64,000 bases of DNA, from NCBI RefSeq assembly GCF_020184175.1, contig NC_065531.1, positions 86,956,604 through 87,020,603 on the forward strand, written 5' to 3'. Both the position numbers and the translations under genes were made by a program. Source of the stretch: Aphis gossypii. Its lineage: Eukaryota > Arthropoda > Insecta > Hemiptera > Aphididae. Positions 39,601 through 54,600 of this stretch are shown here, piece by piece; within the stretch, counting starts at the first letter, position 1, and every line of letters begins with the position of its first letter. The notes beneath the pieces are model-generated. The model was not told the DNA's origin, searched no databases, and worked only from the letters and a program-made list of their open reading frames with translations.

Positions 39601-42600
39601 TCGTTATTAATTTTTATCCAGTTCAATTCCATTATCATTTCAAGATGTCGTAAGAATTGATAAAAAAAACTGTAGAACTTTTCTCTCTTAATATATTCTA
39701 ATTATCTATATTATAGTGTTGAGTAAATCACAGCACCCATACTTAAAGTTATTTTACTGTAATTTTAGTTTTTGCTTCTAAACTAATATAAAATAATAAT
39801 GTGATGCCATACATTTACTATTTACACCTATAATTGGGGTAATAAATGCCTATTTTGCGTCATACCTACAAAACAAAGCTCAAAAGCAACATCATGCTTA
39901 AAACTATTGTTTTTAAATTAAGTTATAGCTTTTGTACATAAAAAATTAATTTATAACAGATAATGATCAAAAGATAAATTAAATGGATATATTTAGATAT
40001 TGAAACACGAATAACGTTTGAATCATAACAATAAAATATATTATAATATTGTTGTAAACTTATAAGCTATTATTTTTATAAATTATAATTTTTATATTTT
40101 TTTGTTCATATACAAAATGGGAAATTTTATTGATTTTTACACCATAGTTATAGTAAACGCATATCTTATATTTTATTGTCTGTTAACGTTTATATATTCA
40201 AACTTTAAGACTTAAGTTCACAAATTTAATATAATATAATAGCATCGTAATTAGGAATATTTACAGTATACCGTGTGTATACGAAGGTGCACTAAAAGAC
40301 ATTCACTTCTTTTTCTTGTCACGGTACCTATAATTGTAATTTATGTTTCCGTACATAAATACTGCGAAGGCAATGTTATTCACTACTGGGAATTCACCAT
40401 CCGTGGTTTTTCTCGCCACGTTCGCGTACTGCATAATATTATTTTCTAAGGTGTCACAGCGTCGCTGCATTTTTCATTTTTCATTTTTCATATGTGATAG
40501 AATAGATTTTGTCACCTCAATGTGCGTTCATAAATTGTACTAAAATTCTCACGAAAACTCTGCGATAATCTTGTCTCTTTTTCTTACTCTTTTTTTCTTT
40601 TTTTTCCAAATTGCTGGCATAAAATAATATTTAAAATACGTTTCCCATCACACGTTCTCAAATAAGTAAAATTTGAAGGTGTGTGTGTACCTATGTCTTT
40701 GCATAGATCATTGCTTTATAAAATATATGAACGGGGAGAAGAAGGATGTGAAAATATACAAAAAAATTCATTCGAATTTATTTGAAATAATACTAAGAAA
40801 AAGTTACGTGGGTTCAAAGAGTTGGAAGCACAAGCTATTAACTATTAATTAATTTATCGATAAAGTTTGTTACGGGTAAACTAAATATAAATATTAGCAC
40901 AATATATTATTATGTACCTACAGTGACTCAACAACCGTAAACTGATGCAGATGGCGATACCTAATATCATGACGTAAACTGTAAGAGCTCTATAATAAAT
41001 GCCCTATTTATTAACACGAAAGAATCAAATAAAATTTGTGATCATTCAACATTTTGAACTCGGTAAATGGAAATACTGATGGAATAATAATAATAATCAA
41101 TATGCAGTGTAACACTGCACAGTCTGCATGTCAAAGTAATAATAAATTGATTGGTATTATAGAATTTTACTTCATCATAGTATATAATATTATGTATGAA
41201 TATTAAATACTGAGAAAATATTTCAAAAATAGCAGCCTGATAGATGATGGTATCGTACTGGTTTATGGTGGGGGTGGGAGCGGTGATGGCGCTAATTTTC
41301 TATATTCTAGATAAATATTGTTAATATAGATATCAAAAAGCACAGGTCAATCATTAGAATTAAATTTATAATTATATGAAAATATGTGGCAGGTGTATTA
41401 TACTATCAACAATATATACTATAATTATATTTATATAATAGATTATATTATATTATTATTATAACTTATATCTGTCAAGTTTTAGATTAGTAATTATTAT
41501 ATATTTTGTTTTAATTTGTTTCATTTAAAATATTTTTTGTTTTTATTATAAATAAAAATTTAATAATTAATAGTATAAAGGTATGATGAAAATCGTATAT
41601 GTTTTACTTAGTTATGGAAACAGAATATTATACGAAAAATAAATCACTTTACTATCTTAACAATAAATTAGAGTAGAATTTAAAATAAAGTGAAGGTTAG
41701 AGATTTTCTTCTAGACATTATTCTGATATTCAATCAATTAAAAAAAAATAATAAAAATACATTTAAATAAAAAAAAAACATTCATAAGTATAATATTTTT
41801 TTCTTTTCAAAATATTATTAACTGGTTATTGATATTATTATTTTGACTATAAAGTATGCAAGTATAAATACAGGGTTTTTAATATTTTTAATTAATAGAG
41901 AAAATATTTATTTAAAAAACTATTTAAGAAATTTAATGGGGTAAAATCGTTATAAAATATTGCTTTGATAAGTATTGAAAATATAAGCTAATAATCTAGA
42001 TAATAAATGACCAATTCATTAATCAGTTAAGTGAATTCAAAACAGAGAAGTTAATTTACTTATAGTTAAATCAATATTGTAATTTAAATGTAATAATTAC
42101 GAAAGTATTAATATTTATAAAAATTGTTATTGATTATTGTGAATTAATACACAACATACGTCATAGATTATATTTATAAAATAAAACTGCTTATGCTTAT
42201 GGTTAAAAAGAAAAAAAATGATAATATTTATTGCACTTATTTAATAAATTCAACCAGATTTTCAGAGCAGAATAAAAATATTGGATTTTTATTGTTATGT
42301 TTACACATAATAGTTTTAGTCAAATTAATAAGTACTTAGATTAGTTATTTTTTCATTGAAGATTTTCTTTTTTTTTTTCAGTTGTTTTTAAATAATTTAT
42401 ACTGCTTAATTTTTATAAATTAACACTATATATCATGTAAACATTTTTATTCCTCTGGTAAAATAAAAATTGAGTAATATGATCAATAGTCAGTTAACAT
42501 ATCAGATATATGTATGAAAAAATATATATTTATTAAAAACACTTAAATAATTATAGGGCCCTAGATCTACTTTATTATCATTCATCAGTCCCAATTGTGT

Positions 42601-45600
42601 CACTGATAACTAATTACGTATGTAGCACTGTAAGTAATTATTCTAAAGACGTATACATTAATAGATATATACCATTGATTATACATAGTATAAAATATAG
42701 TAGGTATAATATGTACAATCAATGGTAGATACTTATGAGACATTAATTCAAATAAATACATTAAATTTAGTCATTACTATTTTAATGAATAATTGTAATT
42801 TATATGGATTTTAAGCTAGGTAGTTTACGAATATTATTTCAATTTTATCTTTAATAAACACAGATACAAATTATATTATTTTTAATCTATTTTTATGACA
42901 GATATGAATGTGTTTTATTTTTATTTTCACCAATTGTAGTAATTATCTATAAAAACTGATAAATATTTTTCAAATTAATGAACGAAAAAAAAATAGTTAA
43001 TATTTGCAATACTACTAAAATTCGTTGGATAGTGACGGTTTAATTACGATTTGTCATCACTCGCTGCCTGATCAAAATAGATCTCCGGATTAGTGCTGTG
43101 TAAAAGCCACCCAACGTGTTTGGCAGTAACCACGCCCGGAATCGACGAAATTCGCAATTTTAATACCATCAGTTATATTACCTGAGTCGAAAATACCGAA
43201 ACGAAAAAAAAAGCACACGGCTGTACGTTTGTTTTGTAATCGGTTTCGGTTATCCGGCGACAGCTGTCAACGACCAGTGAATCCGTGTGGGATACGTTCG
43301 AATCATATTTCACTGCGCGCGAGCGACTACACTGCAGCGTGCTCATTTGCCGCAGGTGCAATCGTTTCCGGTTTTGCCAAACAGAACCGGACGAAGGTTG
43401 TATTATATATTTTGTTGTATATACATATATTTAACAGGATCATTTATCACTATACGTCGGTACACACAAACTAAATTTAACTATAATTAAGTTAGGTACA
43501 GTTAAATTTGATTCGATCAACCACAGTACTGAATGAATTAATTATTCGGGCATAATTTTTAAGTATATACCTATTGATTGTGATTTCGAACTTATAAAGT
43601 GAAAATGCAATAATGTTAAATAATATCGGAGTTAAAATTATAATCACTATTTTTTTTTTTAACTACAAAATTTTACAATCTGTAAAGTAATGATTTAAAA
43701 TAAGCGATTACAGAATTAACATAGAAAAGACAAAATAACATTGAATTAAGTAACAAAGTAATAAACAGTTGTAAGCTATATTAAATTACGCTTGTTTACA
43801 TAAATTAAGACTGAGGGCTTGAGTGTAAAGGCCATCCGTTTATGGAACTTCATGGTATGTGATGGTGGAGGTTAGTCTATTAGTAGATCACGGTACCATG
43901 TTCGCATTCTAAGGTCATCAGGAATAGTGGGAACAGATAGTTCTGAAATAAAGAGGTTGCGATGAATGTGGAGATTTAAGTGCATGCGCTTGTAGAAAAT
44001 CTTGGCAACGTTTTTAACCTTTTGGATAGATAGGTCATTATGGAGGGTGTCGTTGAAGACATAGTATAAGGTTTTGGTTATTTGCCGCAGGCATTTAGAT
44101 TGGAATGATTGGGTTTTAGTAATATTGGATAGTTTAGTGACACCCCATAATTGAATGCCATAAGTTTATTAATGCCATAATATTGGTTTGAGGAGTAAAA
44201 ACTTTTTTTTTAAATACAATACAATGCTACATAACTATTTTATTGTATAACGCTAAAACAACATTATGACAATTTTCATTTTTTAATATAGTTGCATATT
44301 ATATCTAATGCAGTTTATAAGTAGTGAATTATTTTTAAATTTAAATTTATCACTTGATCATATAGTTTATTTAATGTTTCGTCTTAAATGTAAAATTTGA
44401 AAGTTTTTAGGGCTTTTGTAGCAGTTTTTAGTCCATCATAATTTATTATTCATAATACAACCCGCTTATTCTAACCGTTCATCTGCAGTACGTAATTGAC
44501 TTTTTTCCCTGACAAAAATAACATATTATTATTCCAACCATATAACGATTTCATGTACGGCTTATTATAATATATACCACAATTAATAGTTATTATCACG
44601 ATAAATACATATATAATATATATATATATATATAATGTGTCGAATTAATGTGATTTCAGATTTGTAGGTATTTCTTCAACTACGAATATTAACAGTATGT
44701 ACGAATATGGTTAGAATCACTCGAAATACGAATAAAGTACTACTACCCGTTTTAAAACTACTGCGTGTGCAATACAATTTTTTTCTAAACTATTTTAATC
44801 AATCTTCAGATTATCAAACTTAATAGACTCGATGAATCAACCACTTATTTAGACCAACATTTTATCTATCTCACAATCGAAATAATTTAAAAAACACATT
44901 TATATAAAAAAACCAGTACAATAATATGTTTATTATACATAGTAAGTGTAACTGTAACATAATTTTAGTATTTACTAACGTGATATATAACTGGAATTAT
45001 CAAATAATGTCATGTATATATTTTATTAAAAATAATCAAAATTGAACTCAATTAGTTAAATACGCATACATTTATAAGATTAAGACAATTAGTTCCTTAT
45101 AAAGCATAACTATTTGTTTGTTAGTTAGGTACGTTTTAAAATATATATTAATACATTATGAATAAGTATAAAATATAACATTTATACACAATACGTAAAT
45201 ATATAAAGAACCATAATATTAACACAGTTTTTTAATTATGAGGAATGTATAATGGTTAATACTAAACCATAAATTATTTACGAAATATATTTTTTTATAA
45301 TATTCCCTGTACTACTAAACTAAAACTTACTGTTATTTAAATATAAAGCAGCCGTTTTACAAACTTAGTTTTAGAAAAAAAAGTATAAAATCAGCAGTAA
45401 CCTAAAACAATTCGATATAAAATGTAAGCGTCTTTTTTGCAAGTTACAGTTAATGTTTTATTAGTGTTTGTTGGTAGAAACTTATTCGTTCAGTTAAAAA
45501 ACAAATGTATTTTGAGCTTATAGTTATATCATTGTCATAAAATCATGATGAGGTCACGTATAAGGCATAGGATAGCACCGGATTAAAATGAGTTTACGTA

Positions 45601-48600
45601 TAATAATAATAATTTGGTATACAATTACTTTTATACCGATGTAAAATTTTTAAATCTCTGCAAATTTATTTCTAAATGATATGCGCGCATTTAAATAATA
45701 AGATACAAAACGTAAATAAAACAGGTTTAGACTAATATTAATCATAATTTAAACGATTTTCTTTTGTCTTTGAAATTTAGGTTAATTAGATATGTGTTTA
45801 TTTCATATCAAAATCAAATTACAAAACTAAATGTCCATCACGTCATATATTTTCGATTGATGCTTTTTTAGTGACAGCGAAACTAGATTTCGAACAAGGC
45901 AATGGCCTAGTATATTATTTAGGGAAGTACTACCCAGGAGGTTTAGCTAAAACGTAACTTTATAAAGAATTAATTGATATTAAATAGTAGAAATAAAATT
46001 GGTGATTAGAGAATGTAGTCTCGGAAGTACCAAAGGGTAAAGGATGTAATCTCCAAGGGTCTTATTTTAATGGGTATAGGTAATTTCATCTATCTTCTTA
46101 GAATAAAGTTTAACTCTATTTACACAGTTTTATGAAATAATTATATGTTTTATAAATAAAGGTAATAAATTATTTAACATTTTCTCACAATGATATTAAA
46201 GTGAATGTATAGAATTAGTGCAATTAAATAGGTATTTAAATTCAATTTTAATATAAAGATTAAAACATAATTTTCTCAATTAAAATTAACAAATTATCAT
46301 TAAAATATACTCTATTAATAAAGTTTTATACCTTAAATTATTATAGTAATTGAACATTAAGCTGTATAATCGTATCTAGTTAATTAGTAAATAAATATAA
46401 AGTTATTTTTTTTAGGGATCATGGGATATCATGGTTCACATTTTAACTCGTATAGTTAAAAGAAAGTTTAAAAAAAATTAATTTGTTATGTAACTTAATT
46501 AAAAGTAACTAAACTTAAACTTTTTAACTAGTAAAGTTCAACCTTGCATGTAATAAAAGTTCATACTACTTATCATTCCTATAGCCTTACAGGTAGATTT
46601 TATTAATTGACATTTTTCGTGTAGTGTTGAATGTGTAAAATATACCTAGAAATAAATAAAAAAACATGGAAAATTAAATAAAATTAGTTAGACTTAACTA
46701 GGGCAGACTTGGCCTAGTTGATTCAATAGATGGGCAAGTTAAATGATTATGAAATTTTCAAAATTTAAATTTGTTATGCTAGTCAATAAATAAATAGAGA
46801 TCGTTAAAAATAGTTCAAATTTTAAATGAACATTATTATAAATAAAATTGTATGGCGGGAAAAATCAAATGCAAAGTTTCACGTGCAAATCGTAAACTTG
46901 AAATTCACTAAAAATTATACATTATATAGTTTTGAAAATTATATAATCGTGTCGTATCTATGGGTTTCCTAAGTTTCCTTAGTCATTCGACCAATATCTA
47001 CAAATATGTTTCTAAAAAGGTAAATTGTACGCAATTGTGTACTACGTAAATGATGTACGATAAACGATAATTTGACTAAGGTTAACAAATAACGATCAAA
47101 CGACAAATAACCTAAAAGTCAAACGATATTCAAGTATTTTACAAAAAAAGGTCAAAATTAACAAAATTGTGCTCAAATAATGTGTGGCCAAAAAATATTA
47201 GCTGTATAATAATATTTTTAATCCAAGTCAAATGTTTACAGATGCACCTATTTTCCGATAATATTATATATATATATATATATACGTAAAGCATTTTTTA
47301 TTCTAAGTAATTATAGCTGTATAGAGAACAAAGACGTTATTTTTTATAAGAAGCATTCTCTCCAATAAATTATAGTAGTCCGTGGAATTCATAGAATGAT
47401 ATTCAAAAAACTTGTTGTTGAATGAATTGAGTAAAAAATATTTTGTACCGAAGGTATTTTGAATAGAATATAAACACACCCTCATGTATATATTCTATAG
47501 ATTCTTCCTTTTAAATAATTTTTATACACGCAGTGCGGCATTATAAATTATAATGTATAGCAGCCAGCAGGCTGTTCTACGTTGTCTACTTGTCTGTATA
47601 TTATGTTTCTTCCGTTCGTTACCAAGAAAATACGAGAAACTAGGGGAAATGTGGATTTGGAACACGTCGCTATTATTATTATTGTGGAGTTTTACCTTAA
47701 TGAATGCGAATTCACACACACTTATAATTTTGCATAATATAGTTATTCAAGGACAGAATATAAATGTAACTTAAGAACCTCGATCACAGGTTTTACAGAA
47801 CAATAATAAAATAGATTTTCGTGTAAGCTTGCCAAATAGATAGTGGACAAAATTGATCATTCCAAAATTTCTTACATCATTATTGTATCTATAAAGTTTT
47901 AAAAAACTATATTGATGTACGTTACATTGACGTATTACATTTTTATACAATTTTTTTTATGTAAACATTATTTTAATTTTATTGAAAATAAATACTCTCA
48001 TTATTTGAATGATATGAGCGATATAATATAAAATAAATTAACAAAATCTCTTCCGTTTTAAAATAATTAACAAACTTTAAAAAAAAATCTGAGAATCTGA
48101 AGAGAGTTATTTTAAGACCTTACTCACCAATATTTATTCGATGTATTTTGCAGGTAGTAAATATTTTAGTTTGCGCTTAGGGAAATTACAAAGAAAATCA
48201 AAAAAAATACCTTTTTCAAATAGATATCTATTTGACTTTCAATATTTAAAAATAAGAACTTTTAGAAGTTGTTCAATGTCGGAAAAACATGTTGATGATA
48301 AAAAAGTGAAGGTATCGTAAATACAATATATTTTTTTTTATCTTATACGTTACAGGACAAATTAATTAATACGTATATGTATCTGTGTATTGGTAAGTTT
48401 TAATAACGGCTTTTGATATGTGATTAGGTTTATTTTATAAGAAAAGTATAATATGTAAAAACACTAAAAACACACTTACAAAAGAATATTAAGTATGGAA
48501 CGAAATTGATTTTAATCTTAATTAAATATTAATATGTTTATAAGATCCTAACACTGTAATTTTATGACAATATAACTTTGAAAATATATAGGTAAGTGTA

Positions 48601-51600
48601 ATTTAAAAAAAAATTTTAAAATGTATTATTTTGTAAACATATATAAGATATATTTTTATTATACATTATATTAAAATTTAAATGAAAATAATGAAAAATT
48701 ATATAAATGAATAATAATAATTATATAATGATAATTTCAAACGTAGTAGTAGGTATATAAGATGTATATATTTATTTATATTTTTACGTGGATGCTTTCT
48801 AGTTATTTATAGACAAATTTTTATTATATTTTTATAACACGTATTGATTTAATTGCTTTAAACTAAATATTAACATTGTTAATTTATATAAGTTAATAGA
48901 AAATTCTTAATACTAATATTTGTCAACTGACAGTACAGTCGTTTTAATTGATTAATAAATTTAATTTGTACTACAAAATAAATGTTTTATTGTTTGTTTA
49001 TAAATATCAAAGACAATACAGAATTCTAAAACCAATAATAATTATGTTGTAATTTAACATTTTCTTGGTTTTTTTCGTGTATACAGAAAAAAATAAGGAC
49101 AGTTCTTCGGTAATATAATTCTCATTTTAGGTAAGTTAAAATGTCTAGTCAAACACAAAAATAACGTGTTTGTCTTATGTAGTTATGTTATTAAATTTGT
49201 ACGTCATCGAAATCTAATTAAACTACAAATAGTTTCAGTATACCCTAAATAAACATTTTCCATCAAAATATTGTAATTACCTATATTATGAATAATATTT
49301 TTTAAATAAACCTTTAGTTTAAATACATATCTAATGTACTTGAACATTTTATACTTGAGTATTTTAGCCTGATTATTATTAATTGTTATTATAATGTCAT
49401 TATGGTTCTTTTCCTCTATTCACGGAAAGTTATAATTCAAATTTATTCTAAAAATAATTATAAAACGTATAACTAAGAATGTATTTATAAATTAATTTAG
49501 TGCATTTGACTAATTGTACACAGTGGTTGTTTTTTACGAATGAGTCCCCACATTCTAAAATGAATTAAATCGGTTATACTTGTACTTTAATAAAAAATAA
49601 TTGTATAAGACAGTTTTTACAACAGTCTGGCAGTGAACTGTATTTATTTTTCAATTTATATCGAGTAATGTAGTAATATTAACAATAAAAAACTTATAAT
49701 ATTTATCATTGTAATGTTAAAAACGTATTTGATCAATTATATTTAAGCTTATTACTGGTATAGAGTAAGTATTCATTTTTCTTAACAGCTGAAGTTATAT
49801 AGTCAAAAAATGTTCTTTTGATTGAATATCAAATGAGTATTTTTACACAAAATAATTGATTAATTATATTATGCATTATGTACATTATTTAATTTATTGT
49901 GCATTTAATTCTCGATATTTTTGATAAATAAAATAATTTGTATTTAATAACAATAATAATAATAATAATAACAACTACGTTTGTATTACAACGCAATACA
50001 ATATTTCTCATAACAAGTCACAGTTAATAATGAAATCTAACTATTATTTTAATTTCAGTAATAAATATTTTCTTATGTATTATGAACCAGTAATATTAAT
50101 GTTTAAATATAGGTAAATACAATGGATCTATACGATTCGTGTAGTCACGCATCAGTAATTGTTTATACATAAGAATAAATTATATACGGGTTAGAAATAG
50201 TTCTTATTGCAGCATTATAATGATATATGCTATAATTCTATGATATTATATACAATTATAATCGTCATCTAATGGAATTTTAAACCATCGTAACTTATAC
50301 GAATAAGGGCATAAAAAATAAATGAAAAACAGCACTACACGAATATAGTATAAATCAATGCTTGAATTTAACAACTAAGTGTTATATTTATTATCATTCA
50401 GGTCATAAATATTATTTTTGGTTGTCTGTGCAAAGTTTTAGCACAAGAATAATAGTAATGTATTTGCACGTGTGATATGAAAGACAACAATGATTTACGA
50501 GAACATATTGATAATAATATTTAAATGATAGAGGTTTTAAAGAGGAAAAATAAACATTAAAAAAAAAAAAATCAAGGTACTTAATATAAAAAATTAATTA
50601 AACTTAATCTAACTTTAATCAATTATATAGATATTCGAGAAGTAAGAAGGTAGATTATGTATAAGAAAACTAGTGAACCATTTGGGCTGGATACTAAAAG
50701 CAGCAGATGACAAAAAAAAATAGTATTGTGAATATTTTACAATGAGTTTCATTTTTTTTTAAATATAAAATAATTCCAATTTTTGTGTAAATAGTGTTAA
50801 TGTAATATTGATCGTTATAAGTCAGTAATGTATGCATATTTTATAAACTAGTTAATTTCAATCAATAACTTTAACCTTAACTTCAACTGGAAATTAAACT
50901 ATTAAATACTTAAATATTTCTATCCGTAATAAATAATAATCATGTGTGTTTTTCTTTTTTCTACTCATACCTAATAAATATTTTATTGCTTTATAAGTTA
51001 TAAGTTAGAATAATGCATCACGTATTTTTTATGCGTTCAATCGATTTTTGAATAATTCGCATTCGCATCTGTGTGTATACTAAATTCGCAGACTTTTTAT
51101 ATGGGTATTTTTATCTCCATATTTGACATCAATCGATCGATTAAACATAATGTTTTAGATAGTTTTTATCATTTTCTTTTATATTATTTTTATTCAAATA
51201 AACGATACTAAATATATTTTAATATTCAAGTAAGATATCTTTATATACTCGAAAAGCATATCATAATATAATGGTTAATCATTACATCCCATCAAGAGTT
51301 TTTTAAACACAATACAATTTAATACTTAAAAAATATTTTCTAAAAATGATTATTGAATATTATTCGAATCACCTTTTAGAAATTTTCGTTTAACTCAGAT
51401 CATATCTAACAATGTCATACATTTCAAATAATAATATATATATATATACATTTTTTTGTTATGACGTATTTATTATATTTTTACTATGTATGAATGTTTT
51501 TTCAAGTTTTTTTGTTTTTTATAATATGGTTATTATTCTCTTTCTGTTTTACTCAATAAAACAAAATAATTAATTATTTTATTGATAAGATCCTATGAAA

Positions 51601-54600
51601 AATAATAAAATCGATAATAATTTCCAACAGTATACCTATTATTTATTTAAAAAAATTTAAATTAAAAATTCATAGATACACATTATAATAATATAATTTA
51701 AACACCACACATTGGTTATGTGTAGATGAAAATGCTTTTAAACAATAAAAATTATAAAATATTATTTATTACAATTATTAACATATTGTATATAACTATT
51801 ATCATTTTATTTAAATTTGTGATTTTAGATATTTATAGCATTTGCATTGATGTTGTCATCTTATGTATTTATCAATTATTATATTATTATATTATTACAC
51901 AATCCATAATTTTGATGAATGATTCTACCAAACTGTTTTACGAATTTTAATAATGTAAATTGTTGACTATACATATTTCATAAATTTCTGATAAAACATT
52001 TTAATAAAATTTAAAAAATATTATTATTTTATAGAGTATTTATCTTGTATTAAAATATCAATAAAAAATTATAAAATCTAAAACTATACGTTGCATTAAA
52101 ATAAATATATTTTAGAAAAATGTATAAACATTACCAACGTTATAATTCTTGGAACTATAATTTAATTATATTTCTCAGTAATTCTACTTAAAATGTTTAC
52201 TAAAATATACTTGGAAAATATAGGTAGAACAATAAAATACAATATAATTAAGTGATTAACATTTATTTTATATTCTAGTATATTTTAAATTAAAATAATG
52301 TTAAGAATTTTGATCAAACTTTTGTAAAATATTACCAATTTTATGATTAATTTGATATAGACAATCAAATTAACCTGCGAGTCTTATTGTTACAATATTT
52401 TTATGGTGCAGCGTTATTTATGGCATAATAATATAATTCGTATAAAATATAGCTTTTACATAATAACTCGTTAAAAAAATACTATTTATAAGAGATTAAA
52501 ATATAAGTGAAATGCTAATAACATTTGAACACTAGTTACATCCATTTTATAGAGGAAAGATTTTTACATTATTGAAAATGTGTCAGAAATAAAGCTTTAT
52601 TCAAATTTAATAAGTAAAGTAAACTGTATCAATGATTGAGATACTTTAATATTATTTTTTGGGTTGTAACTATATTTTATCGTTTGCCAAACATTTTATT
52701 AATTCTAATTTAAAATTTTAATTTAATATTTAAACATAAAATTATCATGCCAACAAGATATTTTTAATTCCAAAATTTCTACAGAATTATTATGATACTT
52801 TTTCTTGAAAGTTGTTGAAGGTTAAAATTGGTTTTGATATAATGTGTGATCGACCGTATTATCAATAGTTTTTTTCTTAGACATAGCTTACCTTCCCATG
52901 AAAGTTTATATTATCTATCTATTCATGCTTTATACCATCGTAATTATCATCCGATTTTACATCATCACCAATTAATTTTCATTTTATTTCTGTCGTATAT
53001 ACCAATACTGACGAACAATTTGAGTTCTATACTTTGAAAATTAATTGGAAATAATATTTATGAACATTTTCAGAGTACTATTTCACGTGCTTTTCTTGCA
53101 AATATTTTTAATTTTATTGCATTTAAATAACAAAATCTAAAAATTATAATAATATTTTATTGGAAAACACAGTAAATTTGATCTCTCGTAGAAGTAAAAT
53201 AAAATATGTATGTTCCAGCTCCTTCTTTCCACGAACTTACATTTAATATTAATTTTAAAACAAACAAAATTCTATTCGATTATTGTGAATAAAAAAATCG
53301 TTTTTGAATATGCGCGGTATGAACAACTTAACTATTAGAATTTATATATTTTTTTATTTAGAAAACCTTTTGTTTGACAGTAAGTATTAAATAATTTTAA
53401 AATGGATTGTTATAATAATTATTTGATACGAATTTTCTTAATAATAAAGTAACATGAACAATATTTTCATTGTTATTGATAAGTATAATATCATATTATA
53501 ATATTATATTCTTGAATAAATAGGACATAATTTGTAAAAAATTTAATAACGTTATTATTTAATAATTTTATGAGGGTAACATTATTTTCCAATATATTTT
53601 ATTAAAATTTGGTGTTTTAGTTTGAAAAATATTATTTTAATTTTAAAAAGAAAGTTAAACGTCTCAAACAGTTTATATTATTTTTTAAATTATTAATTAT
53701 TTCTATTTTTGTAATGAAATATTACATTATATGTGTATGTTTCTATAACAATCATGTTTTTAAATTCTATAAAATATAATGTTTAAGGAATAATTATTAA
53801 TTATCCTCGTATTTTAGTCGTAATGGATTCGGGACAACTTTAGCTTCTCAGTTTTTGAAGTACTTATGGTACATTATTTTTAAACAGATATTTAATACAA
53901 TTTTTAATGGAATAAAAGAATGTTTCAAAAATGATATTATTCCCATGAGAATGGGAAAGTTTTAATGGCTTTTTATTCGTGACATTTTTTTTACGCCAAG
54001 TAGCTGTGCATTGGGGTTTATGGAAAATTACCACGTTGCCCTTAAACGAAATATATAGTGACCGCGTACACAAACACACGTCTATGTGCCAACTAACCGA
54101 CAACTCCATGTTATTAAGAATGTATACGTGCCAAGTTTAATAAAATTCTGAGGTCTGATTTACCAGACTTTTTCACGTACGTTACCTCATATTATAGTTC
54201 ATACAGAATAATAAAGGGTTTTATGCTTTATATTGTATTCCCTATAACAATCAATGGACAGGATTCATTGAATAATAATAAAAAGAAAATATATATATAT
54301 TGCCATGTATGATTCTCACTATATTTTAACGTATTGAAGAGAATAAAATTAATTTATTTTTCTTGTTTGAGGATTGTAAAGTTAAATCACGAATCTGCGC
54401 GGTTAAAGAAGCGTATAGTTGGCAAATTTAGTTAGCTGCAGATCGGTAACGATGATAAGTAGTAAAATGAATTGCTACTACTGTAGAATGGCTTACTATA
54501 AAAACTCAAAACAATGTTGACTAACTTTTAGAATTAAACTATAATTTTAGACTGGTTAGTGGTTATTGAATTAAGCGTTATTGCATATTTAATAATGATC

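Noticed and set aside
47553..47774. 73-codon + strand frame with a hydrophobic middle
   Set aside because: An overlapping - strand frame is equally open, and there is no recognisable family.
51726..51950. 74-codon + strand frame rich in Ile, Leu and Tyr
   Set aside because: Typical of translating AT-rich noncoding DNA; no motif.
53864..54109. 81-codon - strand frame with several cysteines
   Set aside because: Lies in the large intron near the TM3 exon, but neither the sequence nor splice signals fit a channel loop exon or a known family.
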